The notes beneath the pieces were generated by a model. That model was not told the origin of the DNA. It searched no databases and saw nothing but the letters and a program-made list of their open reading frames with translations. A DNA stretch of 64,000 bases from Hymenoscyphus infarciens (lineage: Eukaryota; Ascomycota; Leotiomycetes; Helotiales; Helotiaceae), in assembly GCA_001414345.1 (NCBI GenBank), contig LLCB01000153.1, forward strand, positions 1 through 64,000, given 5' to 3'. Positions 44,616 to 59,340 of this stretch are shown one piece after another. Position 1 is the first letter of the stretch, and each line of letters opens with the position of its first letter. Made by a program: the position numbers and the translations under genes.

Positions 44616-45092
44616 TATAATAGCATACTATCCTAGATTATTATATAACAGTACTATTCTAAATTATTAGTATTCGTAAAACTACTAATACCTCTAAGTA
44701 GTACTAATACCTCTAATATCTCTAGAGCCGAGATTACGAATAACTAATACTTATATAAGTAAAGTACTAAAGATATTAATATCTAATATTTATATATAGA
44801 AGAGATTAAAGTTTAAATATTATATATTTAGCTTTCTAAAGGATTAGAGGTTATATATTTAGCTTTTCAGCTCTTATTATTTAGTATTAGCTATATTAGG
44901 TAAGGCTCGGTTATTATTATTATTAGAACTTAGAAGCTTCTAACCTTCTTATATATAAACGTTTATATTTAGTATAGTAGAGAGATAGTTATTATTTTCT
45001 TCTATATTAATACCTAGTATTTATATATATTATTCTATTATATATACTTTTATATACCTCTACTATAGTTATATATATTTTATACTATTATA
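44616..45092 (+). repeat. 5' LTR of chromovirus
   Basis: 477 bp, starting TATAATAGCATACTATCC and ending ACTATTATA. It matches the 3' LTR with RIP-type transitions. Confidence 0.88.
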
Positions 45093-47949
45093 TAAAAACA
45101 ATAACTCCTCTTTACTAGTAATAGCCTTTATAATATCTCTTTTAAGCTTATTGTCGCTTTTTTTATTTTAATTTTAATTTAACCTCTAATTAGACTATAA
45201 TAACATATTCTTAAATAGCTAGAATTCTAGAGATCTTCTAAATAGCTAGTAATACTAGGGTTTAGTATCTATATAAATAGCTAGTAAAAATCGTATTTTA
45301 TATGTTAAGAGATTAAAATATACTAAGTATTCCTAAGAATCCTAATAACCCTCTTTATATAGGGATTACCATATATAATTTAAATAGTTAATAATATAAA
45401 CAGTTATCTAGAAAACTCCTAAATCGCCTCTTTACTCTCTCTTAATTTAATATTTAATATATTAGAATCTAGAGTAACCCTAGGTCCCTTCTAAGCTCTA
45501 CTTCTAAGCGTAAAGCCCCTCTTTAAGTAATAAAGTTAAGCCTCTACTAAAAGGTCTCTAACTTAGTACTATAGCTCTAAGAATACTAAGAAGCCTAAGA
45601 ATAATAAAGGTAAAAGCTCTATACTTAGAAGCTAGAGAGATTAATAAGACTTCTCTAATATAGATAAGATATAGAGTATAATCTAAGCTATAGAGGCTAA
45701 GGATTAAGAAAAAGAATAGAAAATTTTAGAATAAGATAATTAGATCGCTTAATTATTAGACCTAATATAGTAAATTAGTTAATAACTACTAAATAACAAC
45801 TATAGTCTAAGTCCTCTCTAACCTATATAAATACCTCTTTCTATCTCTTTAAACTATTATTAGAGGTAAGACTCTACTTCTAATATTCCTTCTTTATAAT
45901 AACCTTCTCTATATCTATAACCTAAAAACACCTTAAAAGCCCTTTAATCTATTAAAAGTAAAATTATAAAGAAAATTAAACCTTTAGATAATAGTACTTT
46001 ACCTACTTATAAGTAATAGAAGATATCTATATATAATAGACTCTAAGTAAACGCTAACTATTACTATATACTTAAAACTTATAAAGCCCTTATCTAAGAG
46101 ACGACTATAAAACTTACTAGGAACTACTTAGAGCCTTAATATAAGTTAGATATAAGTAATATAGCTTTTAAAGATTAATAAGATATAATTAAACTCTTTA
46201 ATTCCTACTTTTTAACTAGTTATAAGAAGAAGGATACTTAAAATAAATTTTAAGCCTTATAAATAGGTAGAAAGAGTTATATAAGAGAAACTTTTTTAGA
46301 TTTTAAAGTATACTTCTTAAGTATAGCTATACTTAAAGGAATACTAGAGTTAGAAAGATTCTACTTAATATAGGACAAGATTATACTATAGCTCTAAAAT
46401 AGCTTTACTTTAGCTAAGAGAGATTAGAATTATAATTTTAATAAGATAGTAGTATATCTTTTAGCCTTAGATAAAGAGAAGCGCTAAAATATAGAGTTAT
46501 TTATAACTAGTACTATAGCTAAACTAATTAGTATAATCTTATTATTTAAAAAGATAAGTACTTTTTAATCCTTACTTAGCTCTACTCTAAAAACCTCTTT
46601 ACTCTTATATAGACTTAATCCTATATCTTAGAAGATTTTATAAACTCTTAGACTATTTTCTACTAGTAAAAAATCAAAGACTATATTAATAAACTAAGTT
46701 CTTACTAGTATAAATTATTACTATTATAGTAAGCTTAGACATTTTAAACCTAATTACTCTAATCTTCTTACTATTAATAAAATAGATAATTAACTTAAAG
46801 AAGAATAACCTTCTAAAGAGTACTCTAATTCTAAGCTAAGTTAAGAGGAAAATAAAGAGGCCTAGGTAAAAATTCCTTCCTAGGCCTATATAAATATAAT
46901 CTAGCTAGACTTAATCTTTCTAAGCTTATAAGAGGAAAATAATTCCTTATAAATACTACTCTTAGTATATAGGGATATAGTATTAAAATATAAGCTTTAG
47001 TAGATATAAGAGTAAATAAGTACCTATTTCTAAATTAGCTTCTAGCTCTATACTTATCTAAGTTAATAGGTTTAAAGATTTAAAGATTACTATATATAGT
47101 ATCTATTTATAGATATAATAATAGTACTAAAAGCTAAGTAAATTAGTTTATATAACTATATCTAAATATTAATAAATATTATATCCTTAACTACTTCTTT
47201 ATTATCTTAAACTTTAGATAATAAGACCTAATTATTAGTAATAAATAGTTAAACTACTTTAAAGTCCTTCTTAACCCCTTAAAGAGCTAGATTATTTAGC
47301 TAGCTAATTACCTCTCAACTCCCTACTATAGTAAGGAAATTTTACTTTCTCTTTCTAGCTAGAACTAGAAACTCTTTTTAAATTACTAGTTAGATATAAA
47401 TTAAAGAGAATATACTATCTAGTAATAAGAAAGACGTAAAAAGAGTAGACTTATAAATATTACTAAGTTATTATTTCTATTTATAATAATACCTCTTAAA
47501 ATTTTAATATCTAACTTTAGTCTAAAGTCTTTATAAACTACTAGTATAGCCTTAAAAGGCTAGACCTTATACTCCTTTATTTATAAAATAAACATAAACG
47601 TAATATATTATAATATAAAATAACTTAATTTAGAATTTTATATAATAAGCCTTTATAAGCTAGATTAGGTTATTAACAAGAGATTAGCCTCTCTCTAAGA
47701 TAATAATAAGATAAGAGCTCTAATATAAGCCTAACTCCTAAAGTGTTACTTATTCTATAAAAACGTATTCTTAAAAGTAGCTTCTAATAAGCTCCCTCTT
47801 TACTAAGAATATAACTATAAAATTACTTTAAATAAGCTACTTCTTAACTCCTTTTTACCTCTATATTAATAGTTAACTATAGAGCTTAAAGCTATAAAGG
47901 AGTATTTTATAAAGAATCTAGATAAGAGGTTTATTATTAATAGTAATAG

Positions 47950-50700
47950 CTCTTTTATCTCTCTAGTACTCTTTATTAAAAAGGCTAATAGTAATAAGTT
48001 ATAGTTTTATATTAATTATAAGAAGCTAAATACTCTAACTTAAAATAATCTCTATCTAATCTCTTATATTAATAAGCTTCTTTCTAGAATAAGAATAGCT
48101 AAAATCTTTACTAAATTAGATATTAGATAAGCTTTTTATTATATCTAAATAGACCTTGAATTAGAAGAGATAACTATGTTTAGAACTAGGTATAGTATAT
48201 ATAAATATAAGGTCTTCTCTTTTAGACTCTATAATAGCCTCGCTATCTATTAATATTATATAAATAATATCTTAATTAACTATCTAAACAACTTCTATAT
48301 TACCTACTTAGATAATATTTTAATTTATTTAAATACTATTAAAGAATATAAAGAATAGATTAGAAAAGTTCTAAATTAACTCTAAGAAGTAGAACTTTAG
48401 ATAGATATTAAGAAAAGCGAATTTAGTATTACTAGAGTTAAATACTTAGGATTTATCTTAACTATAAAAGGACTTAAAATTAACTCTAAAAAAGTAAAGC
48501 CTTTATAAAACTAGGTTTAACCTAATACTATAATAGGTGTAAAGTCTTATCTAGAGTTTATAGGATTCTATAGATAATTTATTAAAGGTTATACTAAAAT
48601 CGCTAAACCCTTAACTATAATAATACGCTCTATAGAGCTATTTCTATAGATACTTAAATATAATAAAGCCTTTAAAACACTAAGAACTAGGCTACTTACT
48701 ATATAAACCTTATACTACTTTAACTTTAATTATAATATAAAGATAGAAATAGACTCCTTAGAAAGAGTAATAGCTAGTATATTCTTATAATAATATAATA
48801 GCTTTTAGTACTCTATTAGGTTCTACTTATACGTCCTAGTTAGCTACGAATTAAATTAAAAGATCTATAATAAAGAACTATCTACTATTATAGAAGCTTT
48901 TAAGAAATAGCACTCTAAACTTATATTATATTAGAAGCGTATTAATATATATTTAGACTATAGATTATTAGAATACTTTATAATAACTAAGCTACTTATA
49001 GCTAAGTAAGTCTAATAGATAGAGTTTTTATTAGACTTTAACTTTTAGATCTGATTTACGTTTAAAAAGAGTAATTAAAAAGTAGATATATTAACCTAAT
49101 ATAAATAAGACTTAAAAACCTATAATTAAGCTAAATTAAATAGCTACTCGTGTACTCTCTTAAAACCTAATTAGTTAGACTCTTAAATTAACGCTAAACT
49201 TACTTAGATCTTTTTATAAGAATAGTCTACATCTCTTAATATAATAGATGTTATTCTAAAGTTAAGTTTAAATATAATTTAGAAGTTGAAAGAAGATAAC
49301 CTATACTCTTTTTAAAAAGAATATTATAAACTTCTAGATAGATACTCTATCTTACTAGATAATTTACTACTCTTTAAGAATCGACTTTATATTTAAAAGA
49401 ATACTAAACTTTATATAAAACTAATCTAAGAAGTCTATAACCAAGTATCTAGTACTTACCTAAGTATGAAAAAGACATACTAGTTATTAGTATAATACTA
49501 CTACTAGGCTAGAATGTTTTTAAACTATAGAAGGTATATAGGGAATTATTAAGCCTATAAATACTCCTATTCTTAATAAACTAAGTAATAAGGCTTTCTT
49601 TACTCTTTATCTATACTTAACTATTTTATATAATATTTATATATAGACTTTAAATTATTTCTAAAAAATAAACATAGATTTAATACTATACTAGTATTTA
49701 TTGACTAACTTAGAAAGGATTTAGTATTAATACTCTACTACTTAACTATAGACGCTAAAGGCCTAGCTAAACTTTTTATTTAATAGATTTACTATTTTAG
49801 TTATTACTCTAAATCGATTACGTCTAATTAAAGACCTTAATTTATATTATTATTTTAAACTAAATTTTATTAAATAATTAGTATTAAGCTTAAACTTAGT
49901 ACTATTTATTATAAATAAATAAATAGATAGATAGAGATAATAAACTAATATATTAATTAGAGACTAAGGCTCTTTATAACTTACTATTAAGATAACTAGA
50001 GCGAATTAATCTCTCTAATAAATAGAGTATAAATAACACTTCTATACTTATCTATTAGTATAACCTCTTATTAGCTTAAGTTTAGACTTAACCTAAGGAC
50101 TTTATAGAACTAGAATATACTAAAGACGTCTATTCCCTAAGAACGTCTTAACTATAATAAGGTAGTAAAAGTAGCCTAATATATATACTCTACTTAGAGA
50201 ATAGCTAAAAATAATATAGATAAAGCTTAGAAAAGAATAGAAGATAGTATAAATTAATACTAAAGAGCTATTAACTAGAACGTTAGAGATAAAGTCTACT
50301 TATTTACTAAGAATCTTAAGATAAATTGTCTTAGTTAAAAGTTTACTAAATAGTAGATAGAACCTTTTAAAATACTAGATTATATAAGATACTTCTATAG
50401 GCTAAAACTTCTAGAAGGATTATTAATTTATAATGTTTTTGCTTTTAATATACTTTTAAAGGACTTAAATACTCTCTTACTAGAATAAGAGGCTCTAGAG
50501 CTTTTACTAGATATTATTAAAGGTATATAAGAATAGAAAGTATAAGAAATACTTAGTAGTAGACTTTTTAAAAGATAGCTATAGTATTAAGTAAAATAGG
50601 TTAGATATAATTTAGATTCTACTTAGTATTTTATAAATAATTTTTAGAGTTTACTATATTATTTAAAAGACTTTTATACTAAATATCTAAAAGAGCTAGA
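47950..50700 (+). pseudogene. Chromovirus pol (RT, RNase H, integrase, chromodomain)
   Basis: One frame near 48000-48360 shows KLNTLT, IFTKLDIR, FRTRYSIYKYKVF and TYLDNILIYLN, the gypsy reverse-transcriptase motifs in which the active-site YLDD has become YLDN by a G-to-A change. Stops fall at Gln/Trp positions. RNase H and integrase pieces follow. Near 50530 a chromodomain-like EILSSRLFKR...QYRVK pattern is recognisable. The gene cannot be expressed. Confidence 0.85.
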
Positions 50701-52185
50701 ACTACTCTAATACCTCTCTAAATAGCTTAATATATAGGAATTAGATAAGAATTAAATAAAAGAGTTAATTTATAAAACTCTATTAATACCTTCTAATTCT
50801 AGTTACTCTTAATAAAGAACTTATAATAAAAACCTAAGATAAAATACTAACTAGTAGGAATATTTAAAGTTAATAAAGTAAAGAACTAAGACTAAGTTAC
50901 TACTAAAATAAAGCCTACTAACTCTTCCTAGGTTATAGCCTCTCTTTCTTCTAACTTATTATCCTCCTCCTTACTCTCTTAAGTATAAGAAGCCTAAATT
51001 AGCTCTTTCTCTACTACCTCCTTCTTATAAAGACGCTTCTTACTTTGATAACTTTTTATAACTAGCTTTAGAGAGGATACTTATAAACTCTTTAAATAGG
51101 CTTTAAAGAGGACCTGAACCTAGGTTTAAATAGAGGTCTTACTCTCTATAGTATAGTATAAAGACTATTAAATATTAGTAACTAAAACCCCTCTAATAAG
51201 TAAGAAGTACTTATAGTAACCTTAGTATAAAGCACCTAAGTCTCCTCTAAGAGAGTAAACTATACCTCTAAACTATTCTTTAGTACTTTTATACTAGTAA
51301 TAACTAATACCTTATCTAAGGCCTTAGTAGTCTTCTTAACCTCTCCCTTCTCCTTCTTACTTTAAAGCTTACTAAACTCTTTCTTAATAAACTATAGTAA
51401 CTATCTAAGTTAGAATAGATTTAGTATATATTTAAGATTAAACTTACTAGAATATATATAGTATTCTACTCTACGTAGTACCTATACTTCTTTAACTTCG
51501 GCTTCTTAAAAGTATATATATAATCTCTATTCTAAGATTTTACTTAAAGGTACTAAATATAGCAGACTTAGTAAGTAGCTAGAAGCGTACTAGAAGGACA
51601 TAGAAGAAGTATTTTACTATATTAGATTAGCTCTAAATTAGGTCTAATTAAGAAGAGAAGAACTTACTTTTATATATATATATATAATATATATATATTT
51701 TAGAAGATAAGTTAGTATATAAGAATATACCTAATTAGAAGATATTCTTACTATTTATATTATTTAGATAAAAAGAAAAGAAGAAGAGAAGTTAGAATTA
51801 AGGAAAAGTCATCTACTAATATACTACTTATAATAATAGCTATCGCTTTATAATTATTATTTGTTACTTAATAATTACTATTATAATATACGATAATAGT
51901 AAGAATACGATAACTCTATAGTAGTATACTACTTTCTACCTACTAGCTAATTATTAGCTTCTCTTCCGTTTACATTATTATATAGTATATAATAGTAAAC
52001 AAAGAGTAATTAGCCTTTAAATAATAATACTACTAGTCACCGACTCTACTCTAACCACTAGATACTATAATAGTAAGATAAGTTATATTCTTTATAATAA
52101 AAAGATAAATAATACTCTAATCGACCTAATACTACGCTGATTAATAACTAAAGACTTAGAACAAGTCTTTTTAAAAGAGAGAGAA

Positions 52186-52662
52186 TATAATAGTATACTA
52201 TCCTAGATTATTATATAATAACACTATTCTAAATTGTTAGTATTTGTAAAACTACTAATACCTCTAAGTAGTACTAATACCTCTAATACCTTTAAGGCTA
52301 AGATTATAAATAACTAATACTTATATAAACAAAGTACCAAAGGTATTAATATCCGATATTTATATATAAAAGAGATTAAGGTTTAAATATTATATATTTA
52401 GCTTTCTAAAGAATTAGAGGTTATATATTTAGCTTTTTAGCTCTTATTATTTAGTATTAGCTATATTAGACAAGGCTCGGTTATTATTATTATTAGAACT
52501 TAGAAGCTTCTAACCTTCTTATATATAGACGTTTATATTCAGTATAATAGAGGGATAGTTATTATTTTCTTCTATATCAGTACCTAGTATCTATATACGT
52601 CATTCTACTATACACACTTCTATATACCTCTACTATAGTTATATATATTTCGTACTATTATA
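52186..52662 (+). repeat. 3' LTR of chromovirus
   Basis: 477 bp, starting TATAATAGTATACTATCC and ending GTACTATTATA, followed by the ATTTA duplication. Confidence 0.88.
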
Positions 52663-52780
52663 ATTTAAGTACTTTTAGCTACTTTTCTCAATTATATACT
52701 AATTTCCTAATTAGAGTTAGCACTATTTATTTTATAGACTAAAAAGTATACTTACTCTATATACTAACCCTCTTATATCG

Positions 52781-53372
52781 CTCCTTCCTTTAAATACTAT
52801 ATACTACTCTCTATTATTCTTTCCTTCAAAAGTACTATCCTACTACTATATATACTCTCTCTCCCTCTTTGAATTTAAGCACTAACGACGATAGAAGAAG
52901 GAAGAGGATAAGCTCTAGTAGTAGCCCTAGACATCTATTAAAGTATAATATCCTTAGTAGTAGAACCTCTTAAGATAAATCGAATTAGTTGCTCCTTTCT
53001 TTAAATACTACTCTATATTATTCCTTTCTTTAAAAGTGCTATTCTACTACTATATATACTCTCTCTCCTCTCTTGAATTCGAGCACTAATAACGATAGAA
53101 GAAGGAAGAGAATAAGCTCTAGTAGCGGCCCTAAACATCTATTAAAGTACGATATCCTTAGTAGTAAAACCTCTTAAAATAAATTAAATTAGTCGCTTCT
53201 TTCTTTAAATACTACTTTATATTATTCCTTCCTTTAAAAGTACTATCTTACTACTATATATACTCTCTCTCCTCTCTTAAATTTAAGTACTAACGATAAT
53301 AAGAGAAGAAAGAGAATAAGCTCTAGTAGTAGCCTTAAGTATCTATTAAAGTATAATATTCTTAGTAGTGAT
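52781..53372 (+). repeat. Three tandem copies of a ~205-211 bp unit
   Basis: Units begin near 52781, 52992 and 53196. Each contains TTTAAATACTA, CTACTATATATACTCTCTCT and AATAAGCTCTAGTAG motifs. They lie inside the TIR transposon just upstream of its transposase relic and may be a regulatory or subterminal repeat. Confidence 0.8.
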
Positions 53373-53399
53373 ATCGTAGTGTAATAATCCTAGAATTTC

Positions 53400-56300
53400 A
53401 AGTGTAGTAGAAAGTGTAAAAAGAGTAGTTTTAAGCGTATAATAGAAGCCTAAATATACTATGTTAATTTATTGATTTAGAGCTATATAGAGTGTTTATA
53501 GAAGAGTTATATCTAAAGAGGACCTCTATTTAAGAGATATATAATATCCTTAAAAGTAATTATAATATCGACGTCTCTAATACTACTCTTAAGCTCTAAA
53601 TTAATATAGAATAGAACCTTTAAAGAAACACTAATAGTATACTCTTACTAGCCTTATATATATAAGTAGTATATCTCTTTAAAGATATAGGATTATCTAA
53701 TTTAAGTATAGTATATATATTAAATTAGAAGAGCTTTATAATTAGGCCTTAGAGGCTCTAAAAGATATAATAGAATATAGGACTTCGGCGTAAGAAGTTT
53801 TATACCTAGGAGGAGCGTGCTAAGCTAGAGGCTATACTTTAGTATAAGATCTATGAATATAGCTACTTTAGTACTATAAAGAGCTTCAGCCTTAGGTTCC
53901 TCTATATATACCTAAATACTTATAGTATTAATAGAGATAGAGACGAAAGGTAGAGTAGAGATAAGATCTAAAAGGCGCTTTAAAAGGTTAATAAAGAAGA
54001 GTATACCTAAAGGTTATAAGAGATTAAAGATATATAGAGTAAGTATATTATACTAAGGCCTAATTTTATATAAAGTATTAACAGATATTATAAATTAAGA
54101 TTTATTAGTATTAAGATATATACTAGTATTAATACCTATACTTAATTTATCTCTTAGAACTATTATAGTATCTTAAACGATATAGTAGTATCTACTCTAT
54201 AGTAATATAGTAATACTATAAGTAGCTTTAGAAAGATACTATGTTATATATAATTAGATTAAGAATCGAAATCTTTAATAGTAGTAGACGCTTACTATAT
54301 ACTTTGTTAATAATAAGCTATAGAAAGTAGTAGAGAGCTATACTAACTTTTAAACCTATATTAGTTTAGTACTTCTATAGCTAACTAACGTATTAAGGCT
54401 TAGTAAGAATAGCTTATAAAAGAGTCTTTAAATAAGTAGAAGATATACTTTTAGAGTATCTATAAAAAGAGGTTATTTTCTAAAAAGAGCCTCTCTAATA
54501 TGATCGCTATATTATATATATATATTCTAATTATTTAAAAGGAGGTTTAAACGTTTATATATATATAGAATCACTATTATATTTATACTAATACTAATCG
54601 AGAGTATAAGGTACTAGGAGTGCTATAGACTAACTTTTACTATCCTAGGAGTAAAGAGTATCTAGTAGATAATTATAGTATTAAGGTACTTACTAAGAAG
54701 CTTACTAAGCTTTAAGAATTATATAAGGATTAGAATATTAATATATATTTACTCTAAGTAACCCTAGAATAGTATAAAACAAAATTATTAGTATATAGAT
54801 ATATATTATTAATTAATAAGACAATATATACTAAAGAGAGAGAAACTTATACTATAGTATACTTAGATTTAAAAGTAGAATTATTAGTATATATCTAAAA
54901 AGGTAATTTAGTAGAATTAAGCCTTTTAAGTAAGCTAGAGAGAGTATATAAGTAAGAGCTATGCCCTAAAATAGCTTAAGAATTAAAGGAAGCTAGAGAG
55001 GCTAATTAAGATAAATTTAATATATACTTTAATAATAAAGGTAAGAGTAATTAAGTAATAAACATAGTACTAGATTATCTATATAATAGTAACTTCTTAA
55101 ATAAGGAATTAGAAGAGTTAGATAATAATAGTTTAGTAAGATTAAATAAGGATTTAAGAGAGTATATAACTAATAAGTATACCTTACTAGTCGAAGATAA
55201 TTTAAAAGGAGATTTAGAGATAGATATTAGTAGATAAACTTATATTTAATTAATCTACTTTAAAGGCTACTAATTTATTCTTAGGATTAGACCTCCTCCT
55301 TTATAGAGCTCTCTTACTAATAGATAGTATTAAACGTTATTATTATAGTAGAGCGCTCTAATAACTCTAATCCTAGATTATCTACTAAAAGATACTCTCT
55401 TAAATCTATTTAAAGAGTAAGGTCTTAAATCTATCCCTCTTTTCTATATTAGTAACCTTATACTTAATATATATCTTTAGCTATAGTAGTATATCTAGGA
55501 TTATAGTATTATGATCTACTAACTAACTATAGACTCTATAATAGTCTATAATTATAATTACTTACTAGCTAAGGTAAATAGAACGTTAATAGAGAGTAAT
55601 ATAACAAAGGAAGTATATATTACTCTCTATAAAAGGTATAGAGAGTTAGCTAATAGCGTTGCTTTTACTATTTATAATTAATAAGTAAATAGATATACTA
55701 AACTAGGAATAAACCTATACTAAATACGAGCTAAGCCCTAGGCCTAAAATTTATATATTTTAAACGTAAAAAAAGGCTTAACGTAACTCTAGAGAGGAAT
55801 AGATATATTTATCGACTTTTAATTAAATTTAGAAGTGATTTATATAAGGTTTTAGGTATAGTTATAGATATATAATTCTCTAAGTACCTAGGAGAGGATT
55901 TTAGTAAGGTAAACCTACTAACTACGACTATTAATACTAAGTCTAATTCGTAAATTTCTTACTACTACTAATAAAAGTTAGTAATCTTAGACTCTTAAAT
56001 CTTTAAAAAATCGTAATATTATAGGTTCTACGTCTATTAAGTTCTAGTTAGCTTTATAGATATAAATAATACTATTCTATATCTAAATTAAAAGTAAAAG
56101 AATTAATTTAGAATATTATATTTTTAGGCTATTTTAAGTATATAGATTACTAACTTTATTAGTAGTAGTAAATAATTTATAAATTAAGCTTAGCGTCGAT
56201 TACTTATCTTTAGAACCTCCTTAGTCTCTTAGAGAGGTTTCTAAGCTAGCCTCTAAGTAGTCGCTTAGAGCGGAATATTCTTTAATCTAGCCTTACTTAT

Positions 56301-58700
56301 ATCTACTTCTATAAATACTTATAGAATAGTAAATAAAGTCCTAGTCTTTATAGGAGATAATATACTATATAGCTAGTAATTATTTAATATACGCTAGAAT
56401 AGTATATTAGAGCCTTATAAATAGTATTAAAAGTAAGAAGTAAGATATAAGAGGTTATATAGTTTAAGTAGAACGGTCCTCCGATTTTCCTACTTTTATT
56501 CTATCACTTTTACTTATACTTTTAGAAGTCTTATATCTGCTATCTTATAATACTAAAAACACGCTAAGATGCTTTAATATTAGTCTTCTAAATGTCTAGA
56601 AGTCTAGGCTTCTTATTCTAAGGGTTTAAAGCTTAAAGTATATTCTTATTACTTCTTAGTAAACCTAGTAAATACTTTAGAAAATTATATATCTATACTT
56701 CTTTAGAGGCTAGGTAAACTACTCTCTAATAATAAGATTAAGAACCGTTTATAAAAAGTAAAGAACTACTCTATAAAAGCTATAGTATAAAGCTCTAATA
56801 GCTAGGAGAAGAAATAATAGTTAATTATAAAGTCTAGGAGGAAGTAAGAGGCTACTATAGAACGTTCTACTACTAACTACTCTACTCTTATTATTAAGTA
56901 AAAGGAGGATAAATTAGCTACGGCTAAAGAGCGAGCTATTTAAGAGGAAAAGGCTAAGGCTAGATAAATCTTCTTTATAAAGGCTTCTAGTAAGACTAAA
57001 ATAATTAGAGCGAAAGTATATAAGAAGGGATTTATCTTTAATAAGAAAAAGGCTAAAAGTAAGTAGTACTCTTAAATTTAGTATATACTACTAATTAGTA
57101 TAGGCTCTCTAGCTCCTCCTCTAACCTATAAGGTGCTAAAGCCTATCTCTATTACTAAAATCTATATTTGAGTAGCCTTATATATTTATATATATACGAC
57201 GAGTACTAAGGACTTCTCTACTATTAAGAGTATCTCTATAATTATGTATACTTCTATAGTATAACGTAGTAAGATAGTTAGAGTATAAATTAATAACGAC
57301 TTTCTGTTTTAAGTGTCTTACTTATCTACTAGTAACTCTAAGGATCTATTTAACTTTAAATTAGTACCTTAGAATATATAAGCTAAAAGGTTTACTATTA
57401 AGCTCTTAGAAGATATCTACTATATAATCTCTACTTCTAGTAGGTAAGATCCTATTAATATACTACTTCTTACTAATAAGGTAGAAGACGTCTTTCTAGC
57501 TATAAACGTTACTATTAGGAAGAGGAAAGCTAAGTAATTAAGTGCTATAAATTATAAGGAGACAGATAACGTATAAGCTCTTATATAATACTTTAATTTA
57601 TTAAAAAGTCTTACTAATAAAAAGTACTATAAAGTATATATAGTATTTAATAGCTATACTAATAATAAGCTCTAATCTTTTAAAAAGAGGTAATCTATTA
57701 TACTCTTATAGGATACCTAAGAGCTACTAATTCTACTTTAACTCTTAGCGCCTATTAAGGTACTTAACGACGAGCTTATTATACTTAAAGATAACGCTTA
57801 AGATAGAGAGAGAGATACTAGGCTTATACTATTATTAGGGGATAGTACTAGTACTAGAGTAAGTGTAATATTAGTAGACGATTTAGAATTAGACAATCTT
57901 CTAGAGATATTTATAATTATTATTATATACTTAGAAGACTGCTTTATAATTGTTACTACTTATCTAGAAGACTACTTTATAATTATTACTACTTATTTAG
58001 AAGAGGAAGACGATAGAGATAATAATTCTAGAGATAGTTTTAGAAGTAATATAAGAAGTAAGGATATAGATATAGATATAAGAGAGGATGCTAATAGTAA
58101 AGGAGTATTAACTCTAGGCTTATACTTATTATCGCCTTTTATAAAAGATAAAGAGAAGGAGAGCTTAATAGTACTTACTAAGTTAAATATACTAGAGAGA
58201 GTAGATAAGATAGTGTAATAATAGGTAGATATAGATGAGTAAATTATAAGAGATCTTAATACTTAATTATATATAGATATTAATACTACTATTATTAAAG
58301 ATAGGCTTGAATTAATTAATAAAGAAGAGTAATTAAAACTTAATTAAGAGCTTAATAAGAGGGTCTCTAATTCGCTCTTACTTACTCCTCTTATACCTAT
58401 AAATACGCTAGTAAGTAAAATAATATTTACTACTATAATTACTTTTATAAATAGCCTTAATTTAAAGAGAAAGAGAGAAGATACTCTCTCTTAAACAACC
58501 TTTACTAATTAACCCCTTTATACTACTAAAAAGGTTAGGATTATGTATAGTAAGTATAATAAAAAGAGAGATAAGAAATAAGAGTATATAGTAGTAGATA
58601 CTTTAGGTATAGATACTAGGAGGATTATCTATAATACCTTAATTTTATTACTACTTTTTAGTTACTTTTTACTACCTTTACCCCTCCTTTTACTCTCTTT
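53400..58700 (+). pseudogene. Transposon coding region with integrase-core transposase
   Basis: At 54058-54660 a single frame, with stops only at TAA/TAG, reads INRYYKLRFISIKIYT, VVSTL, YILC, KKRLFSKKSL, IAILYIYILII and TNFYYPRSKEY. This is the layout of the fungal integrase-core (rve-like) transposase that I recall as carrying WSVDGY, SDRGVET and FGTS...RIE.WW motifs. RIP has replaced the first catalytic Asp and several Trp/Arg codons. Downstream frames (about 56900-58650) encode a Lys/Asp/Glu-rich protein that I cannot identify. The whole region is inactive. Confidence 0.65.
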
Positions 58701-59089
58701 GCTAAAGTGTCTAAATAATTATAATTTAAGATTATTTAAACACTTTAAGTACTACTTTACTAATTGTATACTAATTACCTAATTAGGCTTAGCGTCTCTT
58801 ACTTTTAGGTTAAATTATAACTATAGTTATAGTATTAAAAGTCTTAATTATCTCTTTTCCTCTTCTATTTATTAAGTACTTATATAACGTTATTATTTAT
58901 ACTAAGTATATATATTACTTTTAATAATTTATAATATTTTAGATAATAGATTTAAAGTTATATTATACTTATATTTAGTATAGTACTAGGTAGTATATAT
59001 TAATAGAAAGTAAGTGTTAAGCAATTATAATATATATATATTTAATAGATATATATATACTATATTACCTTCTACTTTCTACCCTTGCT

Positions 59090-59340
59090 TATACTTGAAT
59101 TTTACGATTTAAGCTTTACGATTTAAGTATTACGAATTATAAATACCCTTACTTTAAGCTTTAAGATTACTGATTTAAGCTTTTTAATTTATATCTAAAT
59201 AGCCTCTAAAAAATCTATGTTTATTGATTTACAATTTACGATTTACGATTTAGCTTTAAAAGGCTATATACTTAAAAATCTAAGCTTTACGATTTACGAT
59301 TTACGATTTACGATTTACGATTTACTATTTACGATTTAGT
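59090..59340. repeat. Heptamer array at right end of TIR transposon
   Basis: Repeated TTTACGA (inverse AAATCGT) in tandem near 59280-59335, with scattered copies near 59100-59245. The left end has a matching shorter array (about 44340-44375) in the opposite orientation. Likely subterminal transposase-binding repeats. Confidence 0.75.

Larger units (their letters stand above)
44616..52662 (+). mobile_element. Ty3/gypsy chromovirus, RIP-degraded
   Basis: Two 477-bp LTRs (44616-45092 and 52186-52662) bound an 8,047-bp element, with the perfect 5-bp duplication ATTTA (44611-44615 and 52663-52667). A purine tract (AAAAGAGAGAGAA) precedes the 3' LTR. Reading through RIP stops, the order is gag (about 45600-46600), protease region, reverse transcriptase (about 47950-48500), RNase H, integrase (about 49350-50200) and a chromodomain (about 50530-50680). 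This Ty3/gypsy chromovirus order means it once was autonomous. A further 1.5 kb between chromodomain and 3' LTR has no recognised product. Confidence 0.9.
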
